Assembly (NCBI RefSeq): GCF_000332295.1 | Contig: NZ_KB235930.1 | Location: 811,895-875,894 of the forward strand | Length of the DNA stretch: 64,000 nt | Direction of reading: 5' to 3' | Origin: Fortiea contorta PCC 7126 | Lineage (GTDB): Bacteria; Cyanobacteriota; Cyanobacteriia; Cyanobacteriales; Nostocaceae | Shown here: piece after piece, positions 18,473-27,399 of the stretch | How positions within the stretch are numbered: position 1 is the stretch's first letter | How the letters are laid out: each line of letters opens with the position of its first letter | The notes under the pieces: generated by a model | The model's database searches: none | The model's input: the letters and a program-made list of their open reading frames with translations, nothing else | Told to the model about the DNA's origin: nothing | Made by a program: the position numbers and the translations under genes

Positions 18473-19528
18473 TTATAGAGCGTTACCACGGGGTAGAACT
18501 TCCTCAGGGAATACAAATTGTTCGTGGGGCTGATCTTGAGGAGCCATCCAAGCACGGATACCCTCATTCAGCAAAATGTTTTTGGTATAGAAAGTTTCAA
18601 ACTCTGGGTCTTCCGCTGCCCGTAATTCCTGGGAAACGAAGTCATAAGCGCGGAGGTTCAATGCCAAACCGACAATGCCTACAGCCGCCATCCACAAGCC
18701 GGTGACGGGTACAAACAACATGAAGAAGTGTAACCAGCGCTTGTTGGAGAAAGCAATCCCGAAGATCTGTGACCAGAATCGGTTTGCTGTCACCATCGAG
18801 TAGGTTTCTTCTGATTGGGTGGGGTTAAAGGCTTTGAAGGTGTTGGATGATTCGCCGTCTTCAAACAAGGTGTTTTCTACTGTCGCACCGTGAATGGCGC
18901 ACAACAGCGCTCCACCTAATACTCCAGCTACACCCATCATGTGGAAGGGGTTGAGGGTGAAGTTATGGAATCCTTGCACAAACAGGATGAACCGGAAAAT
19001 ACCAGCAACACCGAAGCTTGGTGCAAAGAACCATGAGGATTGTCCCAAGGGGTACAACAAGAAGACGCTGACAAATACGGCGATGGGTGCGGAAAACGCT
19101 AGGGCGTTGTATGGTCTGATGCCTACTAGCCGTGCGATTTCAAATTGACGCAACATGAAGCCGATCAGTGCGAAGGCTCCGTGTAGTGCCACAAATGCCC
19201 ATAGTCCTCCGAGTTGGAACCACCGGGTCAAGTCTCCTTGCGCTTCTGGCCCCCACAGTAGCAACAGTGAGTGTCCGAGGCTATCTGCTGGTGTGGATAC
19301 GGCTACGGTGATGAAATTACATCCTTCTAGGTAGGATGATGCTAATCCGTGGGTGTACCAGGAGGTGACGAAGGTTGTGCCGGTTAGCCAACCGCCTAGT
19401 GCTAGGTAGGCGCAGGGGAATAGCAGTATCCCTGACCAGCCTACGAACACGAAGCGATCGCGCTTTAACCAGTCGTCGAGAACGTCAAACCACCCTCTAC
19501 TGGGCGCACGTCCAATTGCGATGGTCAT
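18473..19528 (-). CDS. psbD: Photosystem II D2 protein, stand-alone copy
   Basis: The 351-residue protein is D2, a core reaction-centre subunit of photosystem II in thylakoids. It begins [20 protein letters not shown] and ends [12 protein letters not shown] as in other cyanobacteria. Helix IV and V ligands are seen in [20 protein letters not shown] and [16 protein letters not shown]. In most cyanobacteria one psbD copy overlaps psbC; here the stop is followed directly by a terminator and no psbC, so this is the separate copy often called psbD2, usually raised under high light. AGAGGAAATCT lies just upstream of the ATG on the coding strand in reverse (minus-strand GGAGATTTCCTCT). Confidence 0.97.
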   Translation of the reverse strand: MTIAIGRAPSRGWFDVLDDWLKRDRFVFVGWSGILLFPCAYLALGGWLTGTTFVTSWYTHGLASSYLEGCNFITVAVSTPADSLGHSLLLLWGPEAQGDLTRWFQLGGLWAFVALHGAFALIGFMLRQFEIARLVGIRPYNALAFSAPIAVFVSVFLLYPLGQSSWFFAPSFGVAGIFRFILFVQGFHNFTLNPFHMMGVAGVLGGALLCAIHGATVENTLFEDGESSNTFKAFNPTQSEETYSMVTANRFWSQIFGIAFSNKRWLHFFMLFVPVTGLWMAAVGIVGLALNLRAYDFVSQELRAAEDPEFETFYTKNILLNEGIRAWMAPQDQPHEQFVFPEEVLPRGNAL

Positions 19529-19574
19529 TAGAGGAAATCTCCAAATGTTTATAAGTACATAATTTCACTTTTGT

Positions 19575-19637
19575 ATTATAGATCGCCGCAATTTGGTTCT
19601 CTACGAACAGAAAGTGAACTAGGTTGTCAATCTAGTT
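19575..19637 (-). promoter_or_regulatory. psbD promoter region
   Basis: On the minus strand a perfect TATAAT occurs at 19580-19575, about 47 nt before the psbD ATG, giving a leader of about 40 nt. No clear -35 is present at 17 nt. Just upstream an inverted repeat AACTAG-N9-CTAGTT spans 19617-19637 and may bind a light-response regulator. The rest of 19638-19861 shows no gene; a TAGTGGGTATTAGGTAGG-type stretch is at 19746. Confidence 0.5.
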
Positions 19638-19861
19638 TACAATTTTTTACTGACTTTAATCATATTAAGTGTAAATTACTAATTTTTCTAGAGTTTTTTT
19701 AATAAAATTTAATAATTGTATATTTAACGGAGCAGAGACACTGGGTAGTGGGTATTAGGTAGGCGCTGGTCAGCTTCTGCGCCTGAATCTGTAGCCCCAG
19801 TCCCCAGGTGTCTGACAGCTAACGTTAGAATGGGTGCTGCAGTTAAATTTATTAATGTTAA

Positions 19862-20134
19862 ATGTTTACCATCGATTTAAGCCTGAGAAACACTGCCTTT
19901 CCGATATCAGTACAACGTAAGTCAGCAGAGGATGCTGAGGCTGTATATCAGCTAATTTTGGCGGCGATGCGCTCCGGCAATCCTGATCTTGTAGAACTAA
20001 AGTGCGAGGGCAAAGCCGATAAAAAAATTGCCGTTCGTGCTAGTGAGATTTCTGGAGTCCAAATTATTCAGAAAGATGGTGTTACCACCAGCAGCGGTAG
20101 ACCACCTGGTTTTGCAGCTCTAACAGCCGAATAA
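19862..20134 (+). CDS. UPF0367 family protein
   Basis: This 90-residue protein matches a family restricted to cyanobacteria and some plastids: FTIDLSLRNTAFPISVQRKS, then AEAVYQLILAAMRSGNPDLV, LKCEGKADKKIAVRASEISG and the end SGRPPGFAALTAE. It is soluble with no known function. The stop is 13 nt before the ABC ATPase start, so it is co-transcribed with that gene. The upstream region contains GTTAAATG but no strong ribosome site. Confidence 0.8.
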   Translation: MFTIDLSLRNTAFPISVQRKSAEDAEAVYQLILAAMRSGNPDLVELKCEGKADKKIAVRASEISGVQIIQKDGVTTSSGRPPGFAALTAE

Positions 20135-20147
20135 CTAAGGTGTGTCA

Positions 20148-20825
20148 ATGGCACAAGTGGGTATCGAAGTCAAGGATTTACACTTCAGTTGGCCGAATGG
20201 AGAAAGTGCAATTAAAGCTTGTTCTCTGGAAGTGCCCAAGGGTGAATTTTGGATGCTTTTGGGTACAAATGGTAGTGGTAAATCAACATTGCTCAGGCTG
20301 CTGGCGGGGCTATTAGCTCCCCAGTCGGGAGAAATTCGAGTTTTGCATCCCGTCGGCTTTGTCTTCCAAAATCCCGATCATCAACTGGTAATGCCAACAG
20401 TTGGGGCTGATGTGGCTTTTGGGCTGGTGGAAGAAAAACTGCCGGCGGCGGCTGTGAGAGCCAGAGTAGAGGAGGCGTTAGGTGCGGTAAATTTACAAAC
20501 TTTGCAACGCCGCCCCATTTATGCACTGAGTGGAGGACAAAAACAGCGAGTAGCGATAGCCGGTGCGATCGCTCGTCGTTGTGAAGTTTTACTATTAGAT
20601 GAACCCACCGCTTTACTCGATCCAGATAGTCAACTGGATTTAGTCGCTGGTGTTCGTCGCTTGGTTAAAAGTCGGGGAATTACGGCTTTATGGGTGACGC
20701 ATCGCCTCGATGAGTTGAATTATTGTGATGGCGCTTTCCTTTTGGAGAGCGGCTCTCTTGTAGAGCGAGGTGAACCCCAGCGGCTCAAGCAGCGGTTGAT
20801 GCAAGTAGATCAAGAGGCTTCTTAA
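20148..20825 (+). CDS. ABC transporter ATP-binding protein, CbiO/ECF-like
   Basis: The 225-residue ATPase has Walker A GTNGSGKST (about residues 38-46), Q-loop VFQNPDHQLVMPTVGADVAF, signature LSGGQKQRVAIAGAIA, Walker B LLLDEPTALLD and the switch WVTHRLDEL. The sequence FQNPDHQ followed by ADVAFG is typical of energy-coupling factor (EcfA/CbiO) ATPases. ATG 20148 is used because TAAGG lies 7 nt upstream; an in-frame GTG at 20142 is too close to it. No permease is adjacent, so the substrate is unknown. A terminator follows at 20882. Confidence 0.88.
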   Translation: MAQVGIEVKDLHFSWPNGESAIKACSLEVPKGEFWMLLGTNGSGKSTLLRLLAGLLAPQSGEIRVLHPVGFVFQNPDHQLVMPTVGADVAFGLVEEKLPAAAVRARVEEALGAVNLQTLQRRPIYALSGGQKQRVAIAGAIARRCEVLLLDEPTALLDPDSQLDLVAGVRRLVKSRGITALWVTHRLDELNYCDGAFLLESGSLVERGEPQRLKQRLMQVDQEAS

Positions 20826-20881
20826 TACCCATATTTGCGGCTATCTTTTACTGGAAATCCACAATTCAATTACAAGACTGT

Positions 20882-20910
20882 AACGCACCTTTTCTCTGAG
20901 GTGCGTTTTT
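20882..20910 (+). terminator. Terminator after the ABC ATPase gene
   Basis: AACGCACCT (20882-20890) pairs perfectly with AGGTGCGTT (20899-20907), with a T5 run (20906-20910). Confidence 0.9.
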
Positions 20911-21055
20911 AATGGCTGCATCTACCTTTAGACAACTTTTATCTTCCTAAGAGCATATTTTCTCACCTGTAACACTATGTTACACGCGATGCTTCAATTA
21001 CTATATAGAGTTATGAACGAGTTTTGTTAACCCTCAATAGTTGTGATTAAAAACC

Positions 21056-21610
21056 ATGTCCCGTCCTTCAGCAGAAGCCGTTTTGTTAGTAGACGGCTAC
21101 AATATAATTGGCGCTTGGCCTTGCTTGAAAAAAACCCGTGACACTGCTGGGCTAGAAGCGGCACGCACAGAGTTAGTAGAAGCGATGACTAGTTATAGCT
21201 CGTTTCTCGGCTATGATACGCAAGTAGTTTTTGATGCCCAATATCAAAATGCTTGCGGCAATATAGAAATTATTACAGAGCTTTTATCAGTTCACTATAC
21301 TGATTTCGGGCAGACGGCAGACACATACATTGAAAAAGCTTGTGCCTCTTTGCGTTACCAGATAGCACAATCTCGACACGCCCGCGTGATTGTCGCCACA
21401 TCAGATCGAGCACAGCAGCTGATGGTGCAAGGGTACGGTGCTGAATGGCTTTCAGCACAGCAACTTTGCGGCGAGGTGGAAACTATGGTTTGTCGGATGC
21501 GGCAAAAATATCAATCGCGCAAACAATCTAAGAGCAGGTTTTTAGTCAATTCTATCGATGCTAAGGCTCGCCAGCGTTTGGCTGAACTACGAATGGGGTT
21601 CAACAAGTAA
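21056..21610 (+). CDS. NYN-domain (YacP/Rae1-like) ribonuclease
   Basis: The 184-residue protein is a PIN-like NYN domain. The first acidic site is in VLLVDGYNIIGAWP, the second in DTQVVFDAQYQ, a third in TADTYIEKACA, and ATSDRAQQLMVQG gives the fourth. These four acidic residues bind metal in this nuclease fold. Bacillus Rae1 cleaves mRNA inside the ribosome; plant and cyanobacterial relatives are little studied. The tail is basic (RQKYQSRKQSKSRF), fitting RNA binding. It lies upstream of a tRNA gene in the same direction. Confidence 0.87.
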   Translation: MSRPSAEAVLLVDGYNIIGAWPCLKKTRDTAGLEAARTELVEAMTSYSSFLGYDTQVVFDAQYQNACGNIEIITELLSVHYTDFGQTADTYIEKACASLRYQIAQSRHARVIVATSDRAQQLMVQGYGAEWLSAQQLCGEVETMVCRMRQKYQSRKQSKSRFLVNSIDAKARQRLAELRMGFNK

Positions 21611-21763
21611 ACATTAGTATTGAGACACGAATCGGAAAACCCTCTGCTTATTCCTCAGGGTTATATTGGACTGCAAACTCGTAGAATTAAGCATCTAAAA
21701 AAAATTCTGCAAAGTACTTGCCAAATCCTATCGGTTAGCATTATCATAATAAACTGTGAGCGT

Positions 21764-21835
<72 letters not shown>

Positions 21836-21937
21836 TTGAAGTAAATATCTAAGAGAAAGTAGGGCGATGTGAAAGCGTTAACCCTACTTTTTTGGTTCGT
21901 ATCCTGAAAACAGCCAGTATTCAGAAAAAGTTTTCCA

Positions 21938-22375
21938 TTAGCTGAGACGGCTGGTGGAAGAAGTGTTGCCCAAAAGGCGATCGCGGATTACAGTTAATTG
22001 TTCTGGGGTGCTGACTGGACTGCGTGGTGCTGGTAATTCGTTGTTGGGCCAGGTAGGTAAATTATTGCATGGACAAGATAAAGCGGGCATACCGAGGCTC
22101 CGCAACGGTATGGGCATATCGCAACGACCGCAAGAGGCCATTTCCCACAAAGGCGTTAGTAACTCTGCTACGGTTTCGTCTGTACCTTCTAAATAGCAGT
22201 CACCGGAAGCTTGGCAGAGGATTTGCTCCCAGCACGCTTCAAATTCTTCGCTATAGCGATCGCCTTTTAATACTGGTTGCGGCAAAAGGGTTGCAGCACC
22301 GTTACCCGTCACTACCTTCTTACCCAACTGAAACCAGTAGGCAAGATATCGTCTAACTTCTTGTTCATTTGCCAT
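21938..22375 (-). CDS. Conserved cysteine-containing hypothetical protein
   Basis: The 145-residue product starts ANEQEVRRYLAYWFQLGKKV, contains a central YSEEFEACWEQILCQASGDC and then a possible metal site CGRCDMPIPLRSLG followed by SCPCNNLPTWPNNELP. The CxxC and CxC pairs suggest zinc binding. The C-terminal part STPEQLTVIRDRLLG is helical. I do not recognise a family with a known function. It lies 103 nt downstream of cobU on the same strand. Confidence 0.7.
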   Translation of the reverse strand: MANEQEVRRYLAYWFQLGKKVVTGNGAATLLPQPVLKGDRYSEEFEACWEQILCQASGDCYLEGTDETVAELLTPLWEMASCGRCDMPIPLRSLGMPALSCPCNNLPTWPNNELPAPRSPVSTPEQLTVIRDRLLGNTSSTSRLS

Positions 22376-22478
22376 ACCACAATTTTAGATTTTAGATGTG
22401 ATATTTTGGCGCTTGAATTGTAAATAAAGCATTAAGAATCTTGGTGATAGGGGATTGGGAATGAGTAATTTCTCGGTA

Positions 22479-23033
22479 TTATTCCACTTCTGCTTTTGGT
22501 GGTAGAGGTGAGCCAAGAGCACTGAGGTTGAGGACATAGCCGCCAGTAACTAAATATACAACCTCGCAAATTGTGCTTAATTGACGCACAACAAAACCCA
22601 AGCGATCGCGGAATTTGCGACCCAGAGGATAAGCTGGTACTACGCCCCAACCAGTCTCCTCAGCGACAAATATCAGATCAGCCGCCACTAACTCTACAGT
22701 TTCCAAAAACTGTGCAAATATTGCGTCCCAACTGGCTTCATTTTCTTCTAAGAGATTAGCTACCCAAGTTCCCAGAGAATCCACTAAAAGGCAAGTGTCC
22801 GGCTTGGCATCGGCAAGAGTATTAGATAATTCTACAGGTACAGAAAGTGTCAGCCAGTCTTGCGGACGACGTTTTTGGTGTTCTTGAATGCGCTTGTGCC
22901 ATTCTTGATCATCTGGATTTTCGGTAGCTGTGGCTACATAGACAACTGTTTTTCCTGATTGTACGGCTAGAGTTTCCGCCCATTCACTTTTGCCAGATCT
23001 AGCTGGCCCTGTAACTAAGATGACTTTACTCAA
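22479..23033 (-). CDS. cobU: Bifunctional adenosylcobinamide kinase/guanylyltransferase
   Basis: This 184-residue enzyme phosphorylates adenosylcobinamide and transfers GMP to it in cobalamin assembly. It has the P-loop VTGPARSGKSEWAE at the N-terminus, the family motif YVATATENPDDQEWHKRIQEH, DSLGTWVANLL (Walker-B-like), EETGWGVVP and PLGRKFRDRLGFVVRQLS. The TTG at 23033 with CAGGAAAAA upstream gives the normal family N-terminus; an earlier TTG at 23072 adds 13 atypical residues. The gene is also called cobP in some organisms. It is the only evident cobalamin gene in the window. Confidence 0.9.
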   Translation of the reverse strand: MSKVILVTGPARSGKSEWAETLAVQSGKTVVYVATATENPDDQEWHKRIQEHQKRRPQDWLTLSVPVELSNTLADAKPDTCLLVDSLGTWVANLLEENEASWDAIFAQFLETVELVAADLIFVAEETGWGVVPAYPLGRKFRDRLGFVVRQLSTICEVVYLVTGGYVLNLSALGSPLPPKAEVE

Positions 23034-23249
23034 AGCTTTTTCCTGAGTATCTTTAATTAATCGGGGTGGCAATACCTAAGCATAGTTTTTCACTGAACAG
23101 AAGAAATTGTTGGTTCCTAAAAATCTTTTAAGGGATAAAATTAGCACCAACAGCAATATGATGCCAAGATTAGTAAAGGCTCAAAATCCCAATAACCCCA
23201 CTGGGAATTATTCCACATAATTGGGGACAGCAAATTTCAGGATATTTTT

Positions 23250-24068
23250 ATGAAAGCAGGCTTGAAACGCATTGAGGCTACTCTACACGATTTAGGATCT
23301 CGCAACACAGCCGACTCAACCGAAACAGTTGATTCAACAAAGCGTCCTTTCTCTTTTAGGATCAGCATGGGAGCAACTGAATCCATCGCCGATGAAGATG
23401 CCAAAGTCGAAGAGAATCAAAAGATACAAGAATCAAAATTAGGCACAAAAACAGATGATGACAGTGATTTTCTCAACGACGAAAATTTATTTTCCCAGCA
23501 TCAATCTGTAAAGACTTTTACCGTCCAAGATATCGGCGGGAAAGCGCCCAATCTACCAAAATTCAAAACTCCTAGTTTCAGTAACCATCGTCACGGAGCT
23601 AACCCTGGATTAGCAGTAAATTTGTTACAAGAAATTCAGGAAAATGTCATCGGTTGGCAGAAAGAACTACAAAAAATTCTCCAACAGATTCAAGATATTT
23701 ACTTAGAAGGGCCAATTGTGAATGGCTGGCTAGAATCAAATCCCCGCGACACAGACCAGGGAGGAACAGCGACGCTGCGACATGGGGAAGTGGAAAGGCT
23801 GATGGATTATGTGGAAGAAATTTGTGCAGCTGGTGGAAAGGTATCATATCAATCTTCTGTGACGGGCTATCGCCTCTGTGGTTTGGATGCTGCGGGTAAA
23901 GTTTGGTCGCGTCCATGTCCACCAGATCAGCTACCAGCGGTGAGTTTAGCGATCGCTCGCTATCAAAAGTTACGCCAACTTTTAGGACGTAAGCAATACC
24001 TAGAAACCCGCCTGAGTCAATTAGCCGAAACGCTAGTGATTTTACACAGTCACATACAACAAGCTTAA
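23250..24068 (+). CDS. Conserved cyanobacterial hypothetical protein
   Basis: The 272-residue product has a low-complexity acidic N-terminal half (about residues 15-90, rich in Asp, Glu and Ser). The C-terminal half is more ordered, with LLQEIQENVIGWQKELQKIL and a long helical end IARYQKLRQLLGRKQYLETR. The central YRLCGLDAAGKVWSRPCPPD and a TATLRHGEVERLMDYVEEIC stretch look conserved. AGGA lies 8 nt before the ATG. It has no signal peptide or membrane segment. I do not recognise the function. Confidence 0.65.
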   Translation: MKAGLKRIEATLHDLGSRNTADSTETVDSTKRPFSFRISMGATESIADEDAKVEENQKIQESKLGTKTDDDSDFLNDENLFSQHQSVKTFTVQDIGGKAPNLPKFKTPSFSNHRHGANPGLAVNLLQEIQENVIGWQKELQKILQQIQDIYLEGPIVNGWLESNPRDTDQGGTATLRHGEVERLMDYVEEICAAGGKVSYQSSVTGYRLCGLDAAGKVWSRPCPPDQLPAVSLAIARYQKLRQLLGRKQYLETRLSQLAETLVILHSHIQQA

Positions 24069-24352
24069 AGTTTTTAAGATTAATTCCGAAGAAACGCGGT
24101 TGGTGGGTGTGGAATTTTTGGTATAGATTAGCTCTCAGCCGGTGACTGTTGGATCTTGTCAAAGAAGAGGAGAGGGGCTAGGGAATAAACCCCGGAAATA
24201 AAGTTGAGATAAAAACTTTGTGTACGGGAATTAAAAACCTTTGACCCTTGCTTCCCTTTTTCTTTTGGTCATCAGTTGCTAGTTAGTTGTCAATAGAAAA
24301 GAAACTACTCAAAACTGACAACTAAAAAAACTGCCAAATCGACTCCAACCCT

Positions 24353-25291
24353 ATGCCAGACACTGAAATTTCTGCCATTATCTGTACTCACAATCGAGAT
24401 ATTTATTTAGGTGCGGCGATTGATAGCCTGTTGGCACAGGATTTTGCGGCTGAATTTGAAGTTGTGGTGGTGGATAATGGTTCTAGCGATCGCACCGTTG
24501 AAGTTGTCGCCCAAAGATCCTCAAATTACCGCCTAAAATATATCTTTGAACCTGTCATTGGTTTATCTGTAGCTCGCAACACAGGCGCAAAGGTAGCTAG
24601 TGGGGAAATTTTGGCGTATTTAGATGATGATGCAGTGGCGAGCGAACGGTGGTTGCAAACTTTATATTCAGCCTACCAAAATAATTCACAACTAGCGATC
24701 GCTGGCGGTAAAGTCACGCTGTTATGGCCGGAAGGAATTCAACAACCACGGTGGCTGTCTGCTGGATTAGCCGGGAATTTAGGCGCCTATGACTTGGGTG
24801 AGAGCATAGTTTACATTAATCAACCAGGCTTAACTCCAAGAGGTTTGAATTACTCCTTACGCCGCTCCTTTCTCGAAGAAATTGGCGGTTTTGATCTTCA
24901 TCTAGGACGAGTTGGCAAAAACCTCTTATCTAATGAAGAACTACAAATGACCGAATTGGCCTTGCAACGGGGTTGGCAAGTTGCTTATCTTCCCGATGCT
25001 TTAGTGGCTCACAATGTATCACCAGAACGACTCCAACGTTCTTGGTTTCTCAGTCGTGGTTGGTGGCAAGGTATTAGTGAATGTTATCGAGAACAACTGA
25101 GTGGTAAAGCTGGAATTGGGCAGTTGCAACGGGGTAGCGAACGATTTTTCCGTGGTTTATATAAAGCATTACAATACTTTCTTGATCCAGCAGCCAGCTT
25201 TGATAATTTAGTATATGCCTACGGACAAATTGGTTATTTAAATGCCGCTATTCAAGGACTTTTATCAATATCAAATCTTAAACATTTATAA
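24353..25291 (+). CDS. Family 2 glycosyltransferase
   Basis: The 312-residue enzyme has a GT-A fold: ISAIICTHNRDIYLGAAIDS at the N-terminus, VVVVDNGSSDRTVEV, and the nucleotide-sugar metal motif LAYLDDDAVASERWLQ. A middle part with GGFDLHLGR and NEELQMTELALQRGWQ matches family 2. A hydrophobic C-terminal end suggests membrane association. It starts a cluster of three sugar genes; the spacing of 5 nt to the next gene implies an operon. It probably builds a cell-surface or hormogonium-type polysaccharide. The exact acceptor is unknown. Confidence 0.87.
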   Translation: MPDTEISAIICTHNRDIYLGAAIDSLLAQDFAAEFEVVVVDNGSSDRTVEVVAQRSSNYRLKYIFEPVIGLSVARNTGAKVASGEILAYLDDDAVASERWLQTLYSAYQNNSQLAIAGGKVTLLWPEGIQQPRWLSAGLAGNLGAYDLGESIVYINQPGLTPRGLNYSLRRSFLEEIGGFDLHLGRVGKNLLSNEELQMTELALQRGWQVAYLPDALVAHNVSPERLQRSWFLSRGWWQGISECYREQLSGKAGIGQLQRGSERFFRGLYKALQYFLDPAASFDNLVYAYGQIGYLNAAIQGLLSISNLKHL

Positions 25292-25296
25292 ATAAT

Positions 25297-26241
25297 ATGC
25301 TAACTAAAATACCAGTTTCTGTACTGATTCCCGCCAAAAATGAACAAGCTAATTTACCTGCTTGTCTCACTAGTCTTCAAAGAGCAGATGAAGTTTTTGT
25401 TGTTGATTCTCAAAGTAGTGATAACAGCGGAGAAATTGCTAAAAGCTACGGCGCGAATGTTGTGCAATTTCACTTTAATGGCAGTTGGCCAAAAAAGAAA
25501 AACTGGTCTTTAGATCACCTCCCCTTCCGCAATGAATGGGTACTAATTGTTGATTGTGATGAGCGGATTACACCGGAACTTTGGGAGGAAATTGCTCTAG
25601 TAATTACTAATAATGAATATGACGGTTATTATCTGAATCGGCGGGTGTTTTTCTTAAAAACTTGGATTCGTCACGGTGGTAAATATCCTGATTGGAATTT
25701 GCGTTTGTTTAAACATCAAAATGGCAGATATGAAAATCTCCACACCGAAGATATTCCAAACACTGGTGATAACGAAGTTCACGAACATGTGATTTTGCAG
25801 GGAAAAGTCGGTTATCTGAAAAATGATATGCTGCATGAAGACTTCCGCGACCTTTATCACTGGTTAGAACGACACAACCGCTATTCTAATTGGGAAGCGC
25901 GGGTCTATTTTAATCTGCTGACAAATCTAGATGATAGCGGAACTATTGGTGCAAATTTATTTGGTGATGCGGTACAACGCAAGCGTTTTTTGAAAAAAGT
26001 TTGGGTACGCTTACCATTTAAACCATTTTTAAGATTTGTGCTGTTCTACATTATTCAGCGTGGTTTTTTGGATGGGCGAGCCGGATATGTTTATGCACGC
26101 CTATTGAGTCAATATGAATATCAAATTGGGGCTAAATTGTACGAATTGCGTAACTGTAACGGCCAGCTAAATACTGTCAATACTTCTAAATCGGTGACGC
26201 CGTTGTTGACTCAGGAGATGGGACAGACAGCAGCAAATTAA
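25297..26241 (+). CDS. Family 2 glycosyltransferase (WaaE/KdtX type)
   Basis: The 314-residue protein has the short GT2 form used in lipopolysaccharide core assembly: PVSVLIPAKNEQANLPACLT, then EVFVVDSQSSDNSGEIAKSY, VLIVDCDERITPELWEEI and GYYLNRRVFFLKTWIRHGGK, followed by PDWNLRLFKHQNGRYE. Hydrophobic PFKPFLRFVLFYIIQRGFLD near the C-terminus resembles a membrane re-entrant part of the family. It follows the first glycosyltransferase by 5 nt. Confidence 0.87.
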   Translation: MLTKIPVSVLIPAKNEQANLPACLTSLQRADEVFVVDSQSSDNSGEIAKSYGANVVQFHFNGSWPKKKNWSLDHLPFRNEWVLIVDCDERITPELWEEIALVITNNEYDGYYLNRRVFFLKTWIRHGGKYPDWNLRLFKHQNGRYENLHTEDIPNTGDNEVHEHVILQGKVGYLKNDMLHEDFRDLYHWLERHNRYSNWEARVYFNLLTNLDDSGTIGANLFGDAVQRKRFLKKVWVRLPFKPFLRFVLFYIIQRGFLDGRAGYVYARLLSQYEYQIGAKLYELRNCNGQLNTVNTSKSVTPLLTQEMGQTAAN

Positions 26242-26297
26242 TTCAAAATACAAAATTCAAAAAGAGAATTTTGTATCTAAGGGAAATAACTGACACA

Positions 26298-26891
26298 ATG
26301 ACAAATTCTAATTTAGAAATAAGTACCGAGCGATCGCTAGTTGATGCAGAACCTTTCGTGAATTTACGCAAGTATGATCAGTCTTGGTTTAAACGCGGGC
26401 GTGCGAGTTGGTATATTTTATTTTGGTGGTTTATACAGGCGATCGCTTTTCCTTTAACTCCCCAACCCTTCAATCATCTCCGCTGCGCCCTGCTGCGGCT
26501 ATTTGGTGCCCATATTGGCAAAGGCGTATTCATTAGACCTACAGCCCGTTTCACCTATCCCTGGAAGGTGACAATTGGCGATTACAGTTGGATTGGAGAT
26601 GATGTAGTTTTATATAGTTTAGATGAGATCCACATCGGACAACATTGCGTAATTTCCCATAAAAGCTATCTCTGTACTGGTAGCCATGATATCAAAGACC
26701 CAGCGTTTGGTTTAAAAACCGCAACCATCACCATTGGTAATGGAGTCTGGATAGCAGCAGATTGTTTTGTTGGGCCTGGGGTACAAATCGGCGCTAACGC
26801 TGTGATTGGTGCGCGCAGTAGTGTATTTGATGATATGCCATCAGGACAAGTTTGTTTAGGAAATCCCTGTTTTCCCCACCATCCGAGGTAG
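26298..26891 (+). CDS. WcaF-type hexapeptide-repeat acetyltransferase
   Basis: The 197-residue enzyme probably transfers an acetyl group to a surface sugar. A hydrophobic N-terminal part (ASWYILFWWFIQAIAFPLTP) precedes a left-handed beta-helix: LRLFGAHIGKGVFIRP, TIGDYSWIGDDVVLYS, IHIGQHCVISHKSYLCTGSH and the repeat TITIGNGVWIAADCFVGPGV. The histidine in GSHD is the likely catalytic base. ATG 26298 gives a standard start; an earlier TTG adds an unsupported peptide. It is third in the sugar cluster, 56 nt after the second glycosyltransferase. Confidence 0.85.
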   Translation: MTNSNLEISTERSLVDAEPFVNLRKYDQSWFKRGRASWYILFWWFIQAIAFPLTPQPFNHLRCALLRLFGAHIGKGVFIRPTARFTYPWKVTIGDYSWIGDDVVLYSLDEIHIGQHCVISHKSYLCTGSHDIKDPAFGLKTATITIGNGVWIAADCFVGPGVQIGANAVIGARSSVFDDMPSGQVCLGNPCFPHHPR

Positions 26892-26941
26892 GGGGGAGAT
26901 TGAAGAAAAATACGGTTGTCTAATCTGTAGTTATCTATTTT

Positions 26942-27055
26942 TTAGTTCTTCTGAGCCGCAAACACGCACCAGATGATCATGACTGTGAAACTTAGATAGC
27001 CAAATACAGTCAGCCACTCTTGCCAGCTACTCAATAGTATATTGTTCATCAGCAT
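26942..27055 (-). CDS. Possible 37-residue single-span membrane protein
   Basis: ATG at 27055 opens 37 codons to TAA at 26944-26942. The product has one strong hydrophobic segment (WLTVFGYLSFTVMIIWCVFA) followed by AQKN, the profile of a small thylakoid or plasma-membrane subunit. GAGG lies 14 nt before the ATG, which is somewhat far. It stands alone between a plus-strand cluster and a terminator. I do not recognise it as a known Psb, Pet, Psa or Ndh subunit. Confidence 0.4.
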   Translation of the reverse strand: MLMNNILLSSWQEWLTVFGYLSFTVMIIWCVFAAQKN

Positions 27056-27399
27056 TAGCGAGAAACATACCTCAATAGTACGTGTTGACAGTATGAAGCC
27101 GCTAGGCAATTTCTCCCAAAACGTCAGGGATTATAACTAGTTTGAAATATCTGTCTAATTTTCCGGAACTAGTAATCTCAGTGTGGTAGTTCTTATTCAG
27201 ATACAAACACTATGCTAACCACTTATATCTAAACCTTTCGGGGAATATATCCCTAAATCTTTCAGCAAAAGCCCAGTCATGATGACTGGGTTTTTGATTA
27301 GTGGTTGCTAGTGAAATAATCAGTCATGTCTATCTGTAGCGCGCTGTGAGCGATCGCATTTTTGAGTAAATTAGCAATAGATGATCATCAGAGGCCGTT
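27056..27399. other. Spacer with a bidirectional terminator
   Basis: These 344 bases hold no gene. CCCAGTCA (27272-27279) pairs with TGACTGGG (27283-27290) and is flanked by T5 on one side and A4 on the other, so it can end transcription in both directions. Confidence 0.6.
27272..27295 (+). terminator. Bidirectional terminator hairpin
   Basis: CCCAGTCA and TGACTGGG form an 8-bp stem with a TGA loop; TTTTT follows on the plus strand and TTTT on the minus strand. The upstream plus-strand gene ends 380 nt before it. Confidence 0.8.

Noticed and set aside
26298-26891. A sulfate or serine acetyltransferase of cysteine synthesis
   Set aside because: The hexapeptide domain has the WcaF-type N-terminus and sits in a sugar cluster, so surface polysaccharide acetylation fits better.
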